Shown: positions 1-7,254, numbered from the stretch's first letter. The stretch: DNA of 14,484 bases from Eubacterium sp. UBA4343 (GCA_002394235.1 DGTF01000067.1:11633-26116); one strand, 5' to 3'. Program-made: numbers and translations. The notes: a model not told the origin generated them from the letters alone.

Positions 1-2458
1 CGCATGCGCCGGAGAACTCGAGCAGAGGTTTCTTGAACTGGCTTCCCTTTACGGAAGTGATCTTGAATTTGTCGATAACATCCTGCTTCTCCGGAAGCTT
101 AACCGCATAATCGAAGCCCTTCTGCTGATCCATGGCGTCGGCAATCGGAGTCATGGTCAGGGCCTTCTCACCCTTCTTGCCCGGACATACATTCGCGCAA
201 GATCCGCAGCCTGTGCAGTCCATGGTGGAAATCTGAATGCCGAACTTGTAGGACGGCATACCGGTCATCGGAATGTTCTTGAAGCCTTCCGGTGCCGCAG
301 CAACCTCAGCCTCTGTCAGAGCGAACGGACGGATAACCGCGTGCGGGCAGACATAAGAACATCTGTTACACTGGATACAGTTGTCGCTGTTCCAAACCGG
401 AACATTTACAGCGATGCCACGCTTCTCATAAGCAGCAGTACCGGACGGAGTCTCGCCGTTTGAATATTTCAGAACGTCGGAAACCTTCAGGTTGTTGCCC
501 TCCTGAGAGGAAACAGCCAGCTGAATGTTGTTGACGAAATCAACGGCATCCTTGCGGCCCTCGGAAACCTTCTTGAACTCAAGGCCTTCATCCTCACAAT
601 CAGCCCAGCTTGCAGGTACCTCTACCTGAACAGCTCTGTCTGCGCCGGCGTCGATAGCAGCCCAGTTCTTCTTGACGATATCATCACCCTTGCGGCCATA
701 AGTAGCCTTTGCCGCTGCCTTCATCAGCTCGATTGCCTTCTCCTCCGGAATGATACCCGTCAGCTTGAAGAACGCGGACTGAAGAATGGTGTTGATACGG
801 GTCGGTCCCATGCCTACCTCGATACCTGTCTTTACACCATCGATGACATAGAACTTAATGTGATGCTTTGCGATATATGCTTTAACCTGTCCCGGAAGAT
901 GCTTCTCCAGCTCTTCTCCGGTCCACGGGCAGTTCAGCAGGAATGTTCCGCCGTCTACCAGCTCCTGAACCATGTTGAACTTGGTGATGTAGGACGGATT
1001 GTGGCATGCAACAAAGTTTGCTCTGTGAATCAGGTAAGTGGATTTGATCGGTTTCTTACCAAAACGCAGATGAGACATTGTTACACCGCCGGACTTCTTG
1101 GAATCATAATCGAAGTAAGCCTGTGCGTACATGTCTGTGTTGTCGCCGATGATCTTGATGGAGTTCTTGTTTGCTCCTACGGTACCATCAGCTCCAAGTC
1201 CCCAGAACTTGCAGTTTACCGTTCCTTCCGGTGTGGTAACAAGCGGCTCGCCTACCGGCAGAGACAGATTGGTTACATCATCGACGATATCGATGGTGAA
1301 TCTCTCCTTTGTCTCGTTGTCGTATACAGCAACGATCTGCTCCGGAGTGGTATCCTTGGATCCAAGTCCGTAACGTCCGCCAAAGATCTTGATTCCGTCG
1401 AACTTGCTTCCGCGGAGTGCTTCAACAACATCCAGGAACAGAGGCTCGCCAATGGAACCCGGCTCCTTTGTACGGTCAAGTACGGAAACCTTCTTTACCG
1501 TATCCGGGATTGCGTCAATCAGTGCCTGTCTGGAGAACGGTCTGTACAGACGTACCTTTACAACACCAACCTTGCGGCCCTGAGCCATCAGGTAATCGAT
1601 GGTCTCCTCGATACAGTCGCATACAGAACCCATAGCTACGATAACCTGATCTGCATCCGGAGCGCCATAGTAGTTGAACAGCTTGTAGTCTGTTCCGATC
1701 TTGGCATTTACCATATCCATGTACTTCTGAACGATTCCGGGCATTTCATCATAGAGGCTGTTGCATGCCTCACGGGTCTGGAAGAAGATATCCGGATTCT
1801 GGGCGGATCCCATTTCCTTCGGGTTCTCCGGGTTCAGAGCGTTTGCCTTGAACTCCTTCAGAGCCTTGATATCGATCATGTCTCTCAGATCCTCATAATC
1901 CCAGGTCTCAATCTTCTGAAGCTCGTGGGATGTACGGAATCCATCAAAGAAGTTGATGAATGGAAGATGTCCGGAGATAGCTGCTGCATGAGCGACAGGC
2001 GTCAGATCCATAACCTCCTGTACAGAAGATTCGCAGAGCATAGCAGCGCCGGTCTGGCGGCATGCATATACGTCTGAATGATCACCGAAGATGTTCAGTG
2101 CATGTGTAGCAACGCAGCGCGCAGATACATCAAATACTGCAGGCAGCTGCTCACCGGCGATCTTGTAGATGTTCGGGATCATCAGAAGAAGACCCTGGGA
2201 TGCGGTATATGTGGTTGTCAGAGCACCGGCTGCTACAGAGCCGTGAACGGCACCAGCTGCACCTGCCTCAGACTGCATCTCTGTGATCTGAACTTCCTGT
2301 CCGAACAGATTCTTTCTTCCCTGAGTTGCCCACTCATCAGTGTGTTCAGCCATCGGTGAAGAAGGTGTGATCGGATAGATCGCTGCCACTTCGGTAAAAG
2401 CATACGAAGCATGAGCTGCTGCTGTGTTACCATCCATGGTTTTCATTTTTCTTGCCAT
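1..2458 (-). CDS. nifJ: Pyruvate:ferredoxin (flavodoxin) oxidoreductase, N-terminal 819 residues (cut by window edge)
   Basis: Oxidatively decarboxylates pyruvate with CoA to acetyl-CoA and CO2 in the cytoplasm, passing electrons to ferredoxin; it is the central pyruvate-oxidising enzyme of fermentative anaerobes. The start at 2458 gives MARKMKTMDGN and follows a near-perfect ribosome binding site (AAGGAGGA, 2467-2474 region). Residues 28-34 read YPITPSS, the conserved pyruvate-domain motif with its Thr. A ferredoxin-like domain carries two CxxCxxCxxxC motifs, at residues 694-704 (CIQCNRC...C) and 748-758 (CTGCGSC...C). The window ends at LLEFSGAC, the beginning of the thiamine-diphosphate domain, so roughly the last third of the usual ~1,170-1,190 residues is outside. 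No frameshift is visible. It has its own promoter and is probably monocistronic or the first gene of its unit. Long open frames on the opposite strand here are shadows. Identity is very secure. Confidence 0.97.
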   Translation of the reverse strand, partial: MARKMKTMDGNTAAAHASYAFTEVAAIYPITPSSPMAEHTDEWATQGRKNLFGQEVQITEMQSEAGAAGAVHGSVAAGALTTTYTASQGLLLMIPNIYKIAGEQLPAVFDVSARCVATHALNIFGDHSDVYACRQTGAAMLCESSVQEVMDLTPVAHAAAISGHLPFINFFDGFRTSHELQKIETWDYEDLRDMIDIKALKEFKANALNPENPKEMGSAQNPDIFFQTREACNSLYDEMPGIVQKYMDMVNAKIGTDYKLFNYYGAPDADQVIVAMGSVCDCIEETIDYLMAQGRKVGVVKVRLYRPFSRQALIDAIPDTVKKVSVLDRTKEPGSIGEPLFLDVVEALRGSKFDGIKIFGGRYGLGSKDTTPEQIVAVYDNETKERFTIDIVDDVTNLSLPVGEPLVTTPEGTVNCKFWGLGADGTVGANKNSIKIIGDNTDMYAQAYFDYDSKKSGGVTMSHLRFGKKPIKSTYLIHRANFVACHNPSYITKFNMVQELVDGGTFLLNCPWTGEELEKHLPGQVKAYIAKHHIKFYVIDGVKTGIEVGMGPTRINTILQSAFFKLTGIIPEEKAIELMKAAAKATYGRKGDDIVKKNWAAIDAGADRAVQVEVPASWADCEDEGLEFKKVSEGRKDAVDFVNNIQLAVSSQEGNNLKVSDVLKYSNGETPSGTAAYEKRGIAVNVPVWNSDNCIQCNRCSYVCPHAVIRPFALTEAEVAAAPEGFKNIPMTGMPSYKFGIQISTMDCTGCGSCANVCPGKKGEKALTMTPIADAMDQQKGFDYAVKLPEKQDVIDKFKITSVKGSQFKKPLLEFSGAC

Positions 2459-2519
2459 CGTAACTATTCCTCCTTATATAACTTAAGATGTATAATTGAT
2501 TTTATACACATACAAGGTT

Positions 2520-2548
2520 ATTATAGCACCCGTATTTTTCTTTGTCAC
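2520..2548 (-). promoter_or_regulatory. Sigma-A type promoter of the pyruvate:ferredoxin oxidoreductase gene
   Basis: Reading the minus strand, GTGACA (2543-2548, 5 of 6 to TTGACA), a spacer of exactly 17 bp, and a perfect TATAAT (2520-2525). The predicted transcript start is near 2513, leaving a leader of about 55 nt before the ATG at 2458. This is the best promoter match in the window. Confidence 0.8.
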
Positions 2549-2560
2549 CAGTTCGGCAAA

Positions 2561-2578
2561 TGTATTTTATTAAATACA
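2561..2578. promoter_or_regulatory. Palindromic candidate operator upstream of the oxidoreductase promoter
   Basis: TGTATTT-TATT-AAATACA is a perfect inverted repeat with 7-bp arms and a 4-bp centre. It sits just upstream of the -35 box, centred about 57 bp before the predicted transcript start. The size and symmetry fit a dimeric regulator, and the position fits an activator site, but the regulator is not identifiable. It is not a good match to Rex, CcpA or canonical FNR/CRP consensus sequences as I know them. Confidence 0.4.
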
Positions 2579-2663
2579 CTATGTCTGTAACATACACCTC
2601 TTCTTTGAATACGCCGTTTCCGTTACATAAGCCTCTTCTTTGAATACACCGTGTCCGTTACAT
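2573..2663. repeat. 35-bp tandem repeat, about 2.6 copies, overlapping the 3' end of the CLC gene
   Basis: Units begin at 2573, 2608 and 2643 (AATAC... each time), with a period of exactly 35 bp. The two copies nearest the CLC gene are almost identical over about 32 bp (2597-2628 against 2632-2663). The third, nearest the oxidoreductase promoter, is more degenerate. Read on the minus strand, each unit starts with ATGTAACGGA, which is the last codon plus stop codon of the CLC gene, so the gene's end appears copied downstream. The degenerate unit also contributes one arm of the palindrome at 2561-2578. Confidence 0.85.
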
Positions 2664-4022
2664 GTCGCCACGTTTCGGATCGTATTCCTCGTTGTTTTTC
2701 CCTGTCTCCGGTTCCCGACCATCCCCAGTGACTGCCCTGCAATCCTTGTCGAGATCCACCCGGTGATCCACCTTCTTCATGACACGTCTGGGGCGCAGCT
2801 TGGAGAAGATAATGACCTGACTCGAGAAAAGCCCGTTGTAGCCGGAGAAGACAAAACTCAGCATACAGGCCACACCGAAATAGGGAAGCCCGGCTCCTCC
2901 GAAAACCTCTGCCGCAAGCAGTATCGATGTAATCATGGTATTCGTGACGCCGGCAAACATGGCGGTGAAACCGACGGCCGCCGCGAATCCCGCCGGAATA
3001 CCCAGTAGCTGGCCGAATACACAGCCGAAGGTCGCGCCGATATAGAAGGTCGGAACGATTTCTCCTCCCTTGAATCCGGCTTCCAGTGTAAGCGCCGTGA
3101 ACAGAATCTTCATCGCGAAATCCCACGGCCTCGCCTGCCCCTGTCCGATCGCTCTTGCGATCACATCCACGCCGGCTCCGTTATAGTCCTGATTTCCCAC
3201 CAGAAACGTCAGTCCGACAATAACCGCTCCGCCCGCAAGAACGCGCAGATACGGATTTTTCAGGAACCGTTCATAGAACCCCTTCGCATAATGTAGTGCC
3301 ATGACAAAAAACGCGGAGACAAGGCCGCAGGCTGCCGCAAGAATCATGACCTTTCCCATCATCAGCGGACTAACATCAGGTGCCTCAATCTGAAAGCGCA
3401 CCGGTGCCGCCCCCATGAGGGATGCCACCTCAGCGGCAAAAACAGACGCGATCATTCCCGGGACAAGCGCCGCATGCTTTACCATCCCGACACTGATGAC
3501 TGTGGCCACAAAAACCGCCGCCGTAACCGGAGTTCCGAACAATGCCGCAAAAAAAGCTGCCATTCCGGTCATCGTTGCGATCTTCTTATCCTCCTCATCG
3601 AAGCGGAACATCTGCCCGATGTGGTTCCCGATATCTCCGCCGATCTGCAGCGCGGCACCCTCTCGGCCGGCGGAACCGCCGAACAGATGGGTGAGAACTG
3701 TTCCGACAAAAATCGCAGGTATCAGCCGGAATTTGAGAGAATCTCCCTCAACAGCAGAGTCAAACACAGCGTTGGTTCCGACGCCGGATAATTTCAACTT
3801 CTGGTACATAAGGACAATCAGAAGTCCTGCCGCCGGAAGGAATAAGATCATCCATCCGTTCACTGACCGAAACTGTGTCGCCCACGACACGCACCGCGCG
3901 AATGCACCTCCGGTCACACCGCATACAGCTCCTGTAACAAGAGAAAGGATGATCCACTTTATAAAATAGGCAAAATAATCTTTCACCCATCGTCTACCCT
4001 GTTCATTATTCCGATCTGTCAT
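2658..4022 (-). CDS. CLC-family anion channel/antiporter, fluoride-transporter-like variant
   Basis: A membrane protein of the CLC chloride channel/antiporter family, moving halide or other small anions across the cytoplasmic membrane. I prefer the start at 4022 (MTDRNNEQ; 454 residues), which has AGAGGAA 9-10 nt upstream. An ATG at 4058 would add 12 acidic residues but has no ribosome binding site. Numbering from 4058, signature motifs are GREGAALQ at 131-138 (with the gating glutamate), GGEIVPTF at 331-338 where classical CLCs have GGIFAP, and AGVTNT at 369-374. The classical GSGIP filter appears as SGVGTN (91-96). GREG-A, GGE-P and TNT motifs recall the CLC-F fluoride/proton antiporters and YfeO-like proteins from family knowledge; the actual ion is inferred. 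No fluoride riboswitch is visible upstream. The tail after about residue 425 is hydrophilic. It lies downstream of the DUF362 gene on the same strand. Confidence 0.9.
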   Translation of the reverse strand: MTDRNNEQGRRWVKDYFAYFIKWIILSLVTGAVCGVTGGAFARCVSWATQFRSVNGWMILFLPAAGLLIVLMYQKLKLSGVGTNAVFDSAVEGDSLKFRLIPAIFVGTVLTHLFGGSAGREGAALQIGGDIGNHIGQMFRFDEEDKKIATMTGMAAFFAALFGTPVTAAVFVATVISVGMVKHAALVPGMIASVFAAEVASLMGAAPVRFQIEAPDVSPLMMGKVMILAAACGLVSAFFVMALHYAKGFYERFLKNPYLRVLAGGAVIVGLTFLVGNQDYNGAGVDVIARAIGQGQARPWDFAMKILFTALTLEAGFKGGEIVPTFYIGATFGCVFGQLLGIPAGFAAAVGFTAMFAGVTNTMITSILLAAEVFGGAGLPYFGVACMLSFVFSGYNGLFSSQVIIFSKLRPRRVMKKVDHRVDLDKDCRAVTGDGREPETGKNNEEYDPKRGDM

Positions 4023-4084
4023 CTGTTCCAATTCCTCTTCCTTTTCTGCCTGCGGCATCCCTGCCGCTGCCGCCGCTTCCTCCG

Positions 4085-4180
4085 ATGCTGCCCGCTGCTC
4101 TAACCTGCATCCACGAACGCACCCGGCTTCTGCTGTTCTGCCTCAATGCTGCCGGCTGCTCTTATCTGCGTCCGCGAACG
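4085..4180. repeat. Direct duplication (61-bp offset) of the DUF362 gene's 3' end
   Basis: The 35 bases at 4146-4180 recur at 4085-4119 with only a few substitutions. The first copy contains the last codons and stop of the DUF362 gene (IYVRGRR-stop). The second lies downstream in the spacer before the CLC gene, and still contains an in-frame-looking stop (TAG) at the equivalent place. The 104-140 nt spacer between these two genes is largely made of this duplication. Confidence 0.8.
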
Positions 4181-5328
4181 TAGATTGCCTTGTGCGGGCA
4201 CATCTCCTGGCAGCAAAAACAGCGGATACATTTTCTGTAATTGTATACCGGAGGATGATTACGTCCCTTTGAAAAATGCAATGCTTTTCCCTCTATCGGA
4301 CAGCTTTCTACACAGACGCCGCACCTCCGGCATTTATCCTCATCGATTCTGGGAGCCGGTTTCAGGAATCGCAGAAACGTCACCGTGTTCATGATTCCCT
4401 CCGCCTTACCCTTCTTCCGGTTCACCCGGAAATCCGGCTTACCATATTTTTTCACGGCAGACAGCATGGAAAGAGGTCCGTCCGGCGTCACAAGATCAAT
4501 CTCCTCTTCCCGCCAGGTACCAAGGCCCATCTGCGCTCCCGCGACTTCCGTCGGCACCGCTTCCGGATCCAGACATACAAGTCTTGCAAACACGCTGTCC
4601 AGCGCCACAGGGTCCGTCGAAAGCAGTAGCACATTCATCGGCACCGGATCTCCCGACGTCGGGCCATTTCCCTCCATTGCCACGATCCCATCCATCACAT
4701 AAAGGCGTGGCCGGACGAGAAGATTCAGATCCACGATCATTCTTGCCATGCTCTCCGCGCTCGGATATCTGGTGTGTCCCGCTGCCTTGTGCTTTCCCTG
4801 GACGCAGCCGTACTGATTCTTTACAGCCCCTGTGATGTGTTCCAGCGCATGCGTCTTCATCTTGCAGACGCTGATCAATGCATCTGCCTCCGTGACATCC
4901 CGGGCGAGCATAAATTCCTTTGCGTGAATACCCTGCGGATATTCCGTCCGGACGGCCTCGTCAAAGGGAGCCATACGACACCTGTATTTCGTCAGCTCCT
5001 CCCGCATCCCCAGACGCTCCATCGATCTGACTGAGGAGCCGAAACCGCCGGAATCTCCGGCCGATACATCGATATAATGCTCCTCCGCCAGAATTCTCGC
5101 CAGCATCTCAACGACCACCGGATGTGTCGTAACCGCGCGTTCCGCGTCTGCTTCCCGCACAAGATTCATCTTCAGCAGTACCTTCTCCTCCCTGCGGACA
5201 TATTTTTCAATGCCTCCGACCAGGCTCAGGCCCTGCTTCAAAGCCTGATACACTCTCTCCGGATCATAACTGCCGCACGGAACAAGCGCAACTGTACTCT
5301 TCAAGCCTTTATCCTTCCCTCTGGCCAT
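4162..5328 (-). CDS. DUF362 domain protein with C-terminal double [4Fe-4S] ferredoxin domain
   Basis: A 388-residue cytoplasmic protein. Residues about 10-290 are a DUF362 domain (KMNLVREADAERAVTTHP, AGDSGGFGS, KMKTHALEHITGAVKNQYG are characteristic stretches). The C-terminus holds two ferredoxin motifs, CRRCGVCVESCP (Cys 333, 336, 339, 343) and CIRCFCCQEMCP (Cys 367, 370, 373, 377, plus an extra Cys 372). This layout is common in clostridial DUF362-ferredoxin fusions, whose biochemical role is not established; an electron-transfer or iron-sulfur-dependent function is inferred only. The ATG at 5328 follows GGAAGGAAA, and that initiation region is itself the last unit of a 19-bp array. Proximity to pyruvate:ferredoxin oxidoreductase suggests a ferredoxin-linked setting but is not proof. 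Confidence 0.93.
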   Translation of the reverse strand: MARGKDKGLKSTVALVPCGSYDPERVYQALKQGLSLVGGIEKYVRREEKVLLKMNLVREADAERAVTTHPVVVEMLARILAEEHYIDVSAGDSGGFGSSVRSMERLGMREELTKYRCRMAPFDEAVRTEYPQGIHAKEFMLARDVTEADALISVCKMKTHALEHITGAVKNQYGCVQGKHKAAGHTRYPSAESMARMIVDLNLLVRPRLYVMDGIVAMEGNGPTSGDPVPMNVLLLSTDPVALDSVFARLVCLDPEAVPTEVAGAQMGLGTWREEEIDLVTPDGPLSMLSAVKKYGKPDFRVNRKKGKAEGIMNTVTFLRFLKPAPRIDEDKCRRCGVCVESCPIEGKALHFSKGRNHPPVYNYRKCIRCFCCQEMCPHKAIYVRGRR

Positions 5329-5330
5329 TT

Positions 5331-5427
5331 TCCTTCCTTCTGATCACTTCTCTTCGTTCTGATCATTTTACTTTCTTCTGATATTTCTCTTCGTTCTGAT
5401 CATTTCTCTTCCTTCTGATCATTTCTC
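5331..5427. repeat. 19-bp tandem repeat, five copies, made of ribosome-binding-site plus ATG units
   Basis: TGAT occurs at 5341, 5360, 5379, 5397 and 5416, giving steps of 19, 19, 18 and 19 bp. On the minus strand the unit reads approximately GATCAGAAGGAAGAGAAATG, i.e. a purine-rich Shine-Dalgarno-like tract followed by ATG or GTG/ATA. The last copy is the real initiation region of the DUF362 gene. Because the period is not a multiple of three, the extra ATGs fall in different frames. Confidence 0.85.
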
Positions 5428-5477
5428 AGCTGCAGTATATGGCACCTGGCATCACATAGTGATTGCCGCCCAAGAAC

Positions 5478-5602
5478 CAGATGAAGCTCTTTGTCTGCAC
5501 AAAGCAAAAACTGCCACGCTGTTTTCCTTCTTTATAAACATAAGGATCGAAAAACGCGCGGCAGCTGGCTTTATACAGTATGTGGCGCCCCGCTTCCGGG
5601 GC
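5478..5602. repeat. Degenerate copy of the CTGTATAAGCT inverted-repeat element with conserved trailing hairpin
   Basis: The 350-bp gap between the lactonase and DUF362 genes (5428-5777) has no convincing gene. Its centre resembles the repeat family seen at 6881-7246: a left end like AGATGAAGCTCTTTG (5479-5493), a right end CTTTATACAGTATGTGG (5569-5585), then the hairpin GCCCCG-CTTC-CGGGGC (5587-5602) and ATG. The block 5571-5605 closely matches 7239-7273. The left boundary is uncertain. The rest of the gap shows only a weak 17-bp direct repeat around 5728-5756 (ATTTGTCCC / ATCTGTCCC). Confidence 0.5.
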
Positions 5603-5777
5603 ATGAGAGTTTATACGGGAACGAATCACCGCTCTCCTGCTTCTCTCCGTCGCCTGATTACCCCGTTGCTTAAACAAGGGATCATTTGGCAAACCTGGTG
5701 ACATCCGGTTATTACTCCGAGATTTTTGATTTGTCCCAGATGTTAATCTGTCCCGAATTTTAACCGAAAAGGAGAAG

Positions 5778-6836
5778 TCAGTCCTTCGTGCCCATCTTTG
5801 TGATCAGAATACAGTTCGGTGTGTCAACCTTCATCGGCCTGCCCTTCATGACAAGAATATTTTTCTCATAGTCAACGGCAAATGTCGTGATGCTGTTGGA
5901 TTCATGATTGACACAGGCGATATGCTTCCCATCCGGGAACATCGCGATATCCTTCGGATACTCTCCGCTGATCGGAAGTGCAAACTTCTTCGTCAGAAGG
6001 CCGGTCTTCTGATCCACCTTAAACATAGCAACCGTATCATCACCGGCCGTCGAAGTGAAGAGATATTTTCCATCCGGAGAAAAAGTCATCCCCGACGCGG
6101 CATCATGGAGCTGATCCACATTGTCAGAGGTCGTGCTCACGCTTTGGATGTAATCAAACCTGGGAACATCATCCTCTACGGAATAGGCGAACACATCCAC
6201 CCTGTTGGCCAGCTCATAGATCACATAAGCAAATCTTCCATCCTGACTGAACTCAATCAGCCTTGGACCGGATTCGCGCTCGCAGCGGAGAATATCCACC
6301 AGCTTAAGCTTACTCTTGGAGCTGATGCGATAGATCTTCACCTGATCGATTCCGTTATCTACCGCACAGATAAAACGGTTGTCAGGCGTCATCTTCACGC
6401 AGCTGACATGCGGACGGAAGTTTCTCTCCGCCACACTGCCGAGACCCTTGTGGAACACGCCGTCCATCACAGAGCCGAGGCGTCCGTCATGATGCGTATG
6501 AACCAGTGTCACCTTGCCGTCGTGGTAGCCCGCGACCAGAAGATACTGACCCGTCGCGTCAACAGATAAATAGCAGCCACGCATACCATCGATGCCGATC
6601 TTATTGATCATCTCAAGATCACCGTCGGACTTGATGTCAAATACCGCCACACCCTCATCCGCAATGGAGTACAAAAACTTTCCGTTCGCTGAGCGGCAGA
6701 TATAAGATGAATTATTTACTGGGATCACCTTACGCAGCGAAAGAGTCCCCTCCTTCACATCAACGTCATACAGGTGGATGCCGATACTGCTTCCGTGGGT
6801 ATACGTTCCAACATACGCAACATACTTTTCTGCCAT
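5778..6836 (-). CDS. Lactonase family beta-propeller protein (6-phosphogluconolactonase type)
   Basis: A 352-residue cytoplasmic protein of the seven-bladed beta-propeller lactonase family (YbhE/Pgl type), whose members hydrolyse 6-phosphogluconolactone in the pentose phosphate pathway. The actual substrate of this member is inferred. Evidence is the family start YVAYVGTYTHGSSIGIHLY, repeated blade motifs ending in (S/P)DGKYLF / PDNRFICAV / QDGRFAYVI, RPHVSCVKMTPD, and the terminal YPKDIAMFPDGKHIACVNHESNSITTF. The ATG at 6836 (MAEKY) follows AAGAGGAAGAG. The same frame stays open for a further 129 codons upstream (to 7223), but that stretch is translated repeat DNA (see the elements at 6881-7246) and lacks homology to the family, so the long version should not be annotated. 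No terminator is obvious after 5778. Confidence 0.93.
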   Translation of the reverse strand: MAEKYVAYVGTYTHGSSIGIHLYDVDVKEGTLSLRKVIPVNNSSYICRSANGKFLYSIADEGVAVFDIKSDGDLEMINKIGIDGMRGCYLSVDATGQYLLVAGYHDGKVTLVHTHHDGRLGSVMDGVFHKGLGSVAERNFRPHVSCVKMTPDNRFICAVDNGIDQVKIYRISSKSKLKLVDILRCERESGPRLIEFSQDGRFAYVIYELANRVDVFAYSVEDDVPRFDYIQSVSTTSDNVDQLHDAASGMTFSPDGKYLFTSTAGDDTVAMFKVDQKTGLLTKKFALPISGEYPKDIAMFPDGKHIACVNHESNSITTFAVDYEKNILVMKGRPMKVDTPNCILITKMGTKD

Positions 6837-6880
6837 AATCTCTTCCTCTTTTCTATTGTTGACTGCATTCTGAAAAATTA

Positions 6881-7125
6881 CTGTATAAGCTCTTCGAAAA
6901 CGCAGACAGGATCGTCGCACGCGAAGCGCGCATAAGAGACTGTATGCGATTTCGAAGGCAACAGGGTGTGAAACACGGCGAAAACGCGAATATGCGCGGG
7001 CAGTGAGCCACATCCGCTCACACAAAGTGTGAAGCGGTGGGGCGAACGCCGCGACAGACCGACGAAGTCGGTCACCTGTAGGATTGCGAGAGTGCGAAGC
7101 ACGGAGCAATCCGCAGCTTATACAG
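6881..7125. repeat. Inverted-repeat element copy 1, 245 bp (MITE/REP-like)
   Basis: Bounded by CTGTATAAGCT (6881-6891) and its exact reverse complement AGCTTATACAG (7115-7125). Internal hairpins include GACCGAC-GAA-GTCGGTC (about 7056-7072), GGATTGC...GCAATCC (about 7081-7112) and CCGCTCACAC-AAA-GTGTGAAGCGG (about 7017-7037). Segment 7047-7088 recurs at 7176-7217 in copy 2, and 6921-6968 recurs at about 13153-13199 in copy 3. No coding capacity for a transposase is seen. The insertion lies in the 628-bp divergent spacer (6837-7464) between the lactonase and pseudouridine synthase genes. Confidence 0.8.
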
Positions 7126-7132
7126 TTTGTGG

Positions 7133-7146
7133 TGCTGTTTACAGCA
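7133..7146. other. Small hairpin following element copy 1
   Basis: TGCTGTTTACAGCA is a short inverted repeat placed eight bases after the right end of copy 1 and preceded by TTTGTGG. It occupies the position held by the GCCCCG/CGGGGC hairpin in the copies ending at 5578 and 7246, so pairing is kept although the stem sequence differs. Confidence 0.5.
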
Positions 7147-7155
7147 TGTGGTTTG

Positions 7156-7246
7156 CTGTATAAGCTCTTCGAAAACGCCGCGACAGACCGACGAAGTCGT
7201 TCACCTGCAGGATTGCGGAGCATGGAGCAATCCGTAGCTTATACAG
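7156..7246. repeat. Inverted-repeat element copy 2, 91 bp
   Basis: CTGTATAAGCT at 7156-7166 and AGCTTATACAG at 7236-7246 are perfect 11-bp terminal inverted repeats. The interior is the shared GACAGACCGACGAAGTCG segment plus the GGATTGC...GCAATCC stem. It looks like a copy-1 element lacking about 150 internal bases; short direct repeats (GAAAACGC at about 6896, 6980 and 7171, with GCGAACGC near 7042) make an internal deletion plausible. It lies in the same orientation as copy 1, 30 bp away. Confidence 0.8.
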
Positions 7247-7254
7247 TATGTGGT

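Noticed and set aside
860..2077. Long plus-strand open frame of 405 codons
   Set aside because: It is antisense to the well-supported pyruvate:ferredoxin oxidoreductase gene, has no ribosome binding site, and its product has no recognisable domain.
4059..4150. Possible fluoride riboswitch upstream of the CLC gene
   Set aside because: Searched by eye because of the CLC-F-like motifs; the spacer is filled by the 61-bp duplication and no riboswitch core is present.
5426..5704. 92-residue minus-strand open frame between the DUF362 and lactonase genes
   Set aside because: Its codons cover the degenerate repeat element; the peptide HAPEAGRHILYK is the translated repeat, also seen near 7250. No Shine-Dalgarno or homology.
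6856..6886. Plus-strand promoter TTGACT...TGTATA running into element copy 1
   Set aside because: The -10 match overlaps the terminal repeat and there is no product in the element; spacing to TATAAG is 19 bp. Too weak to annotate.
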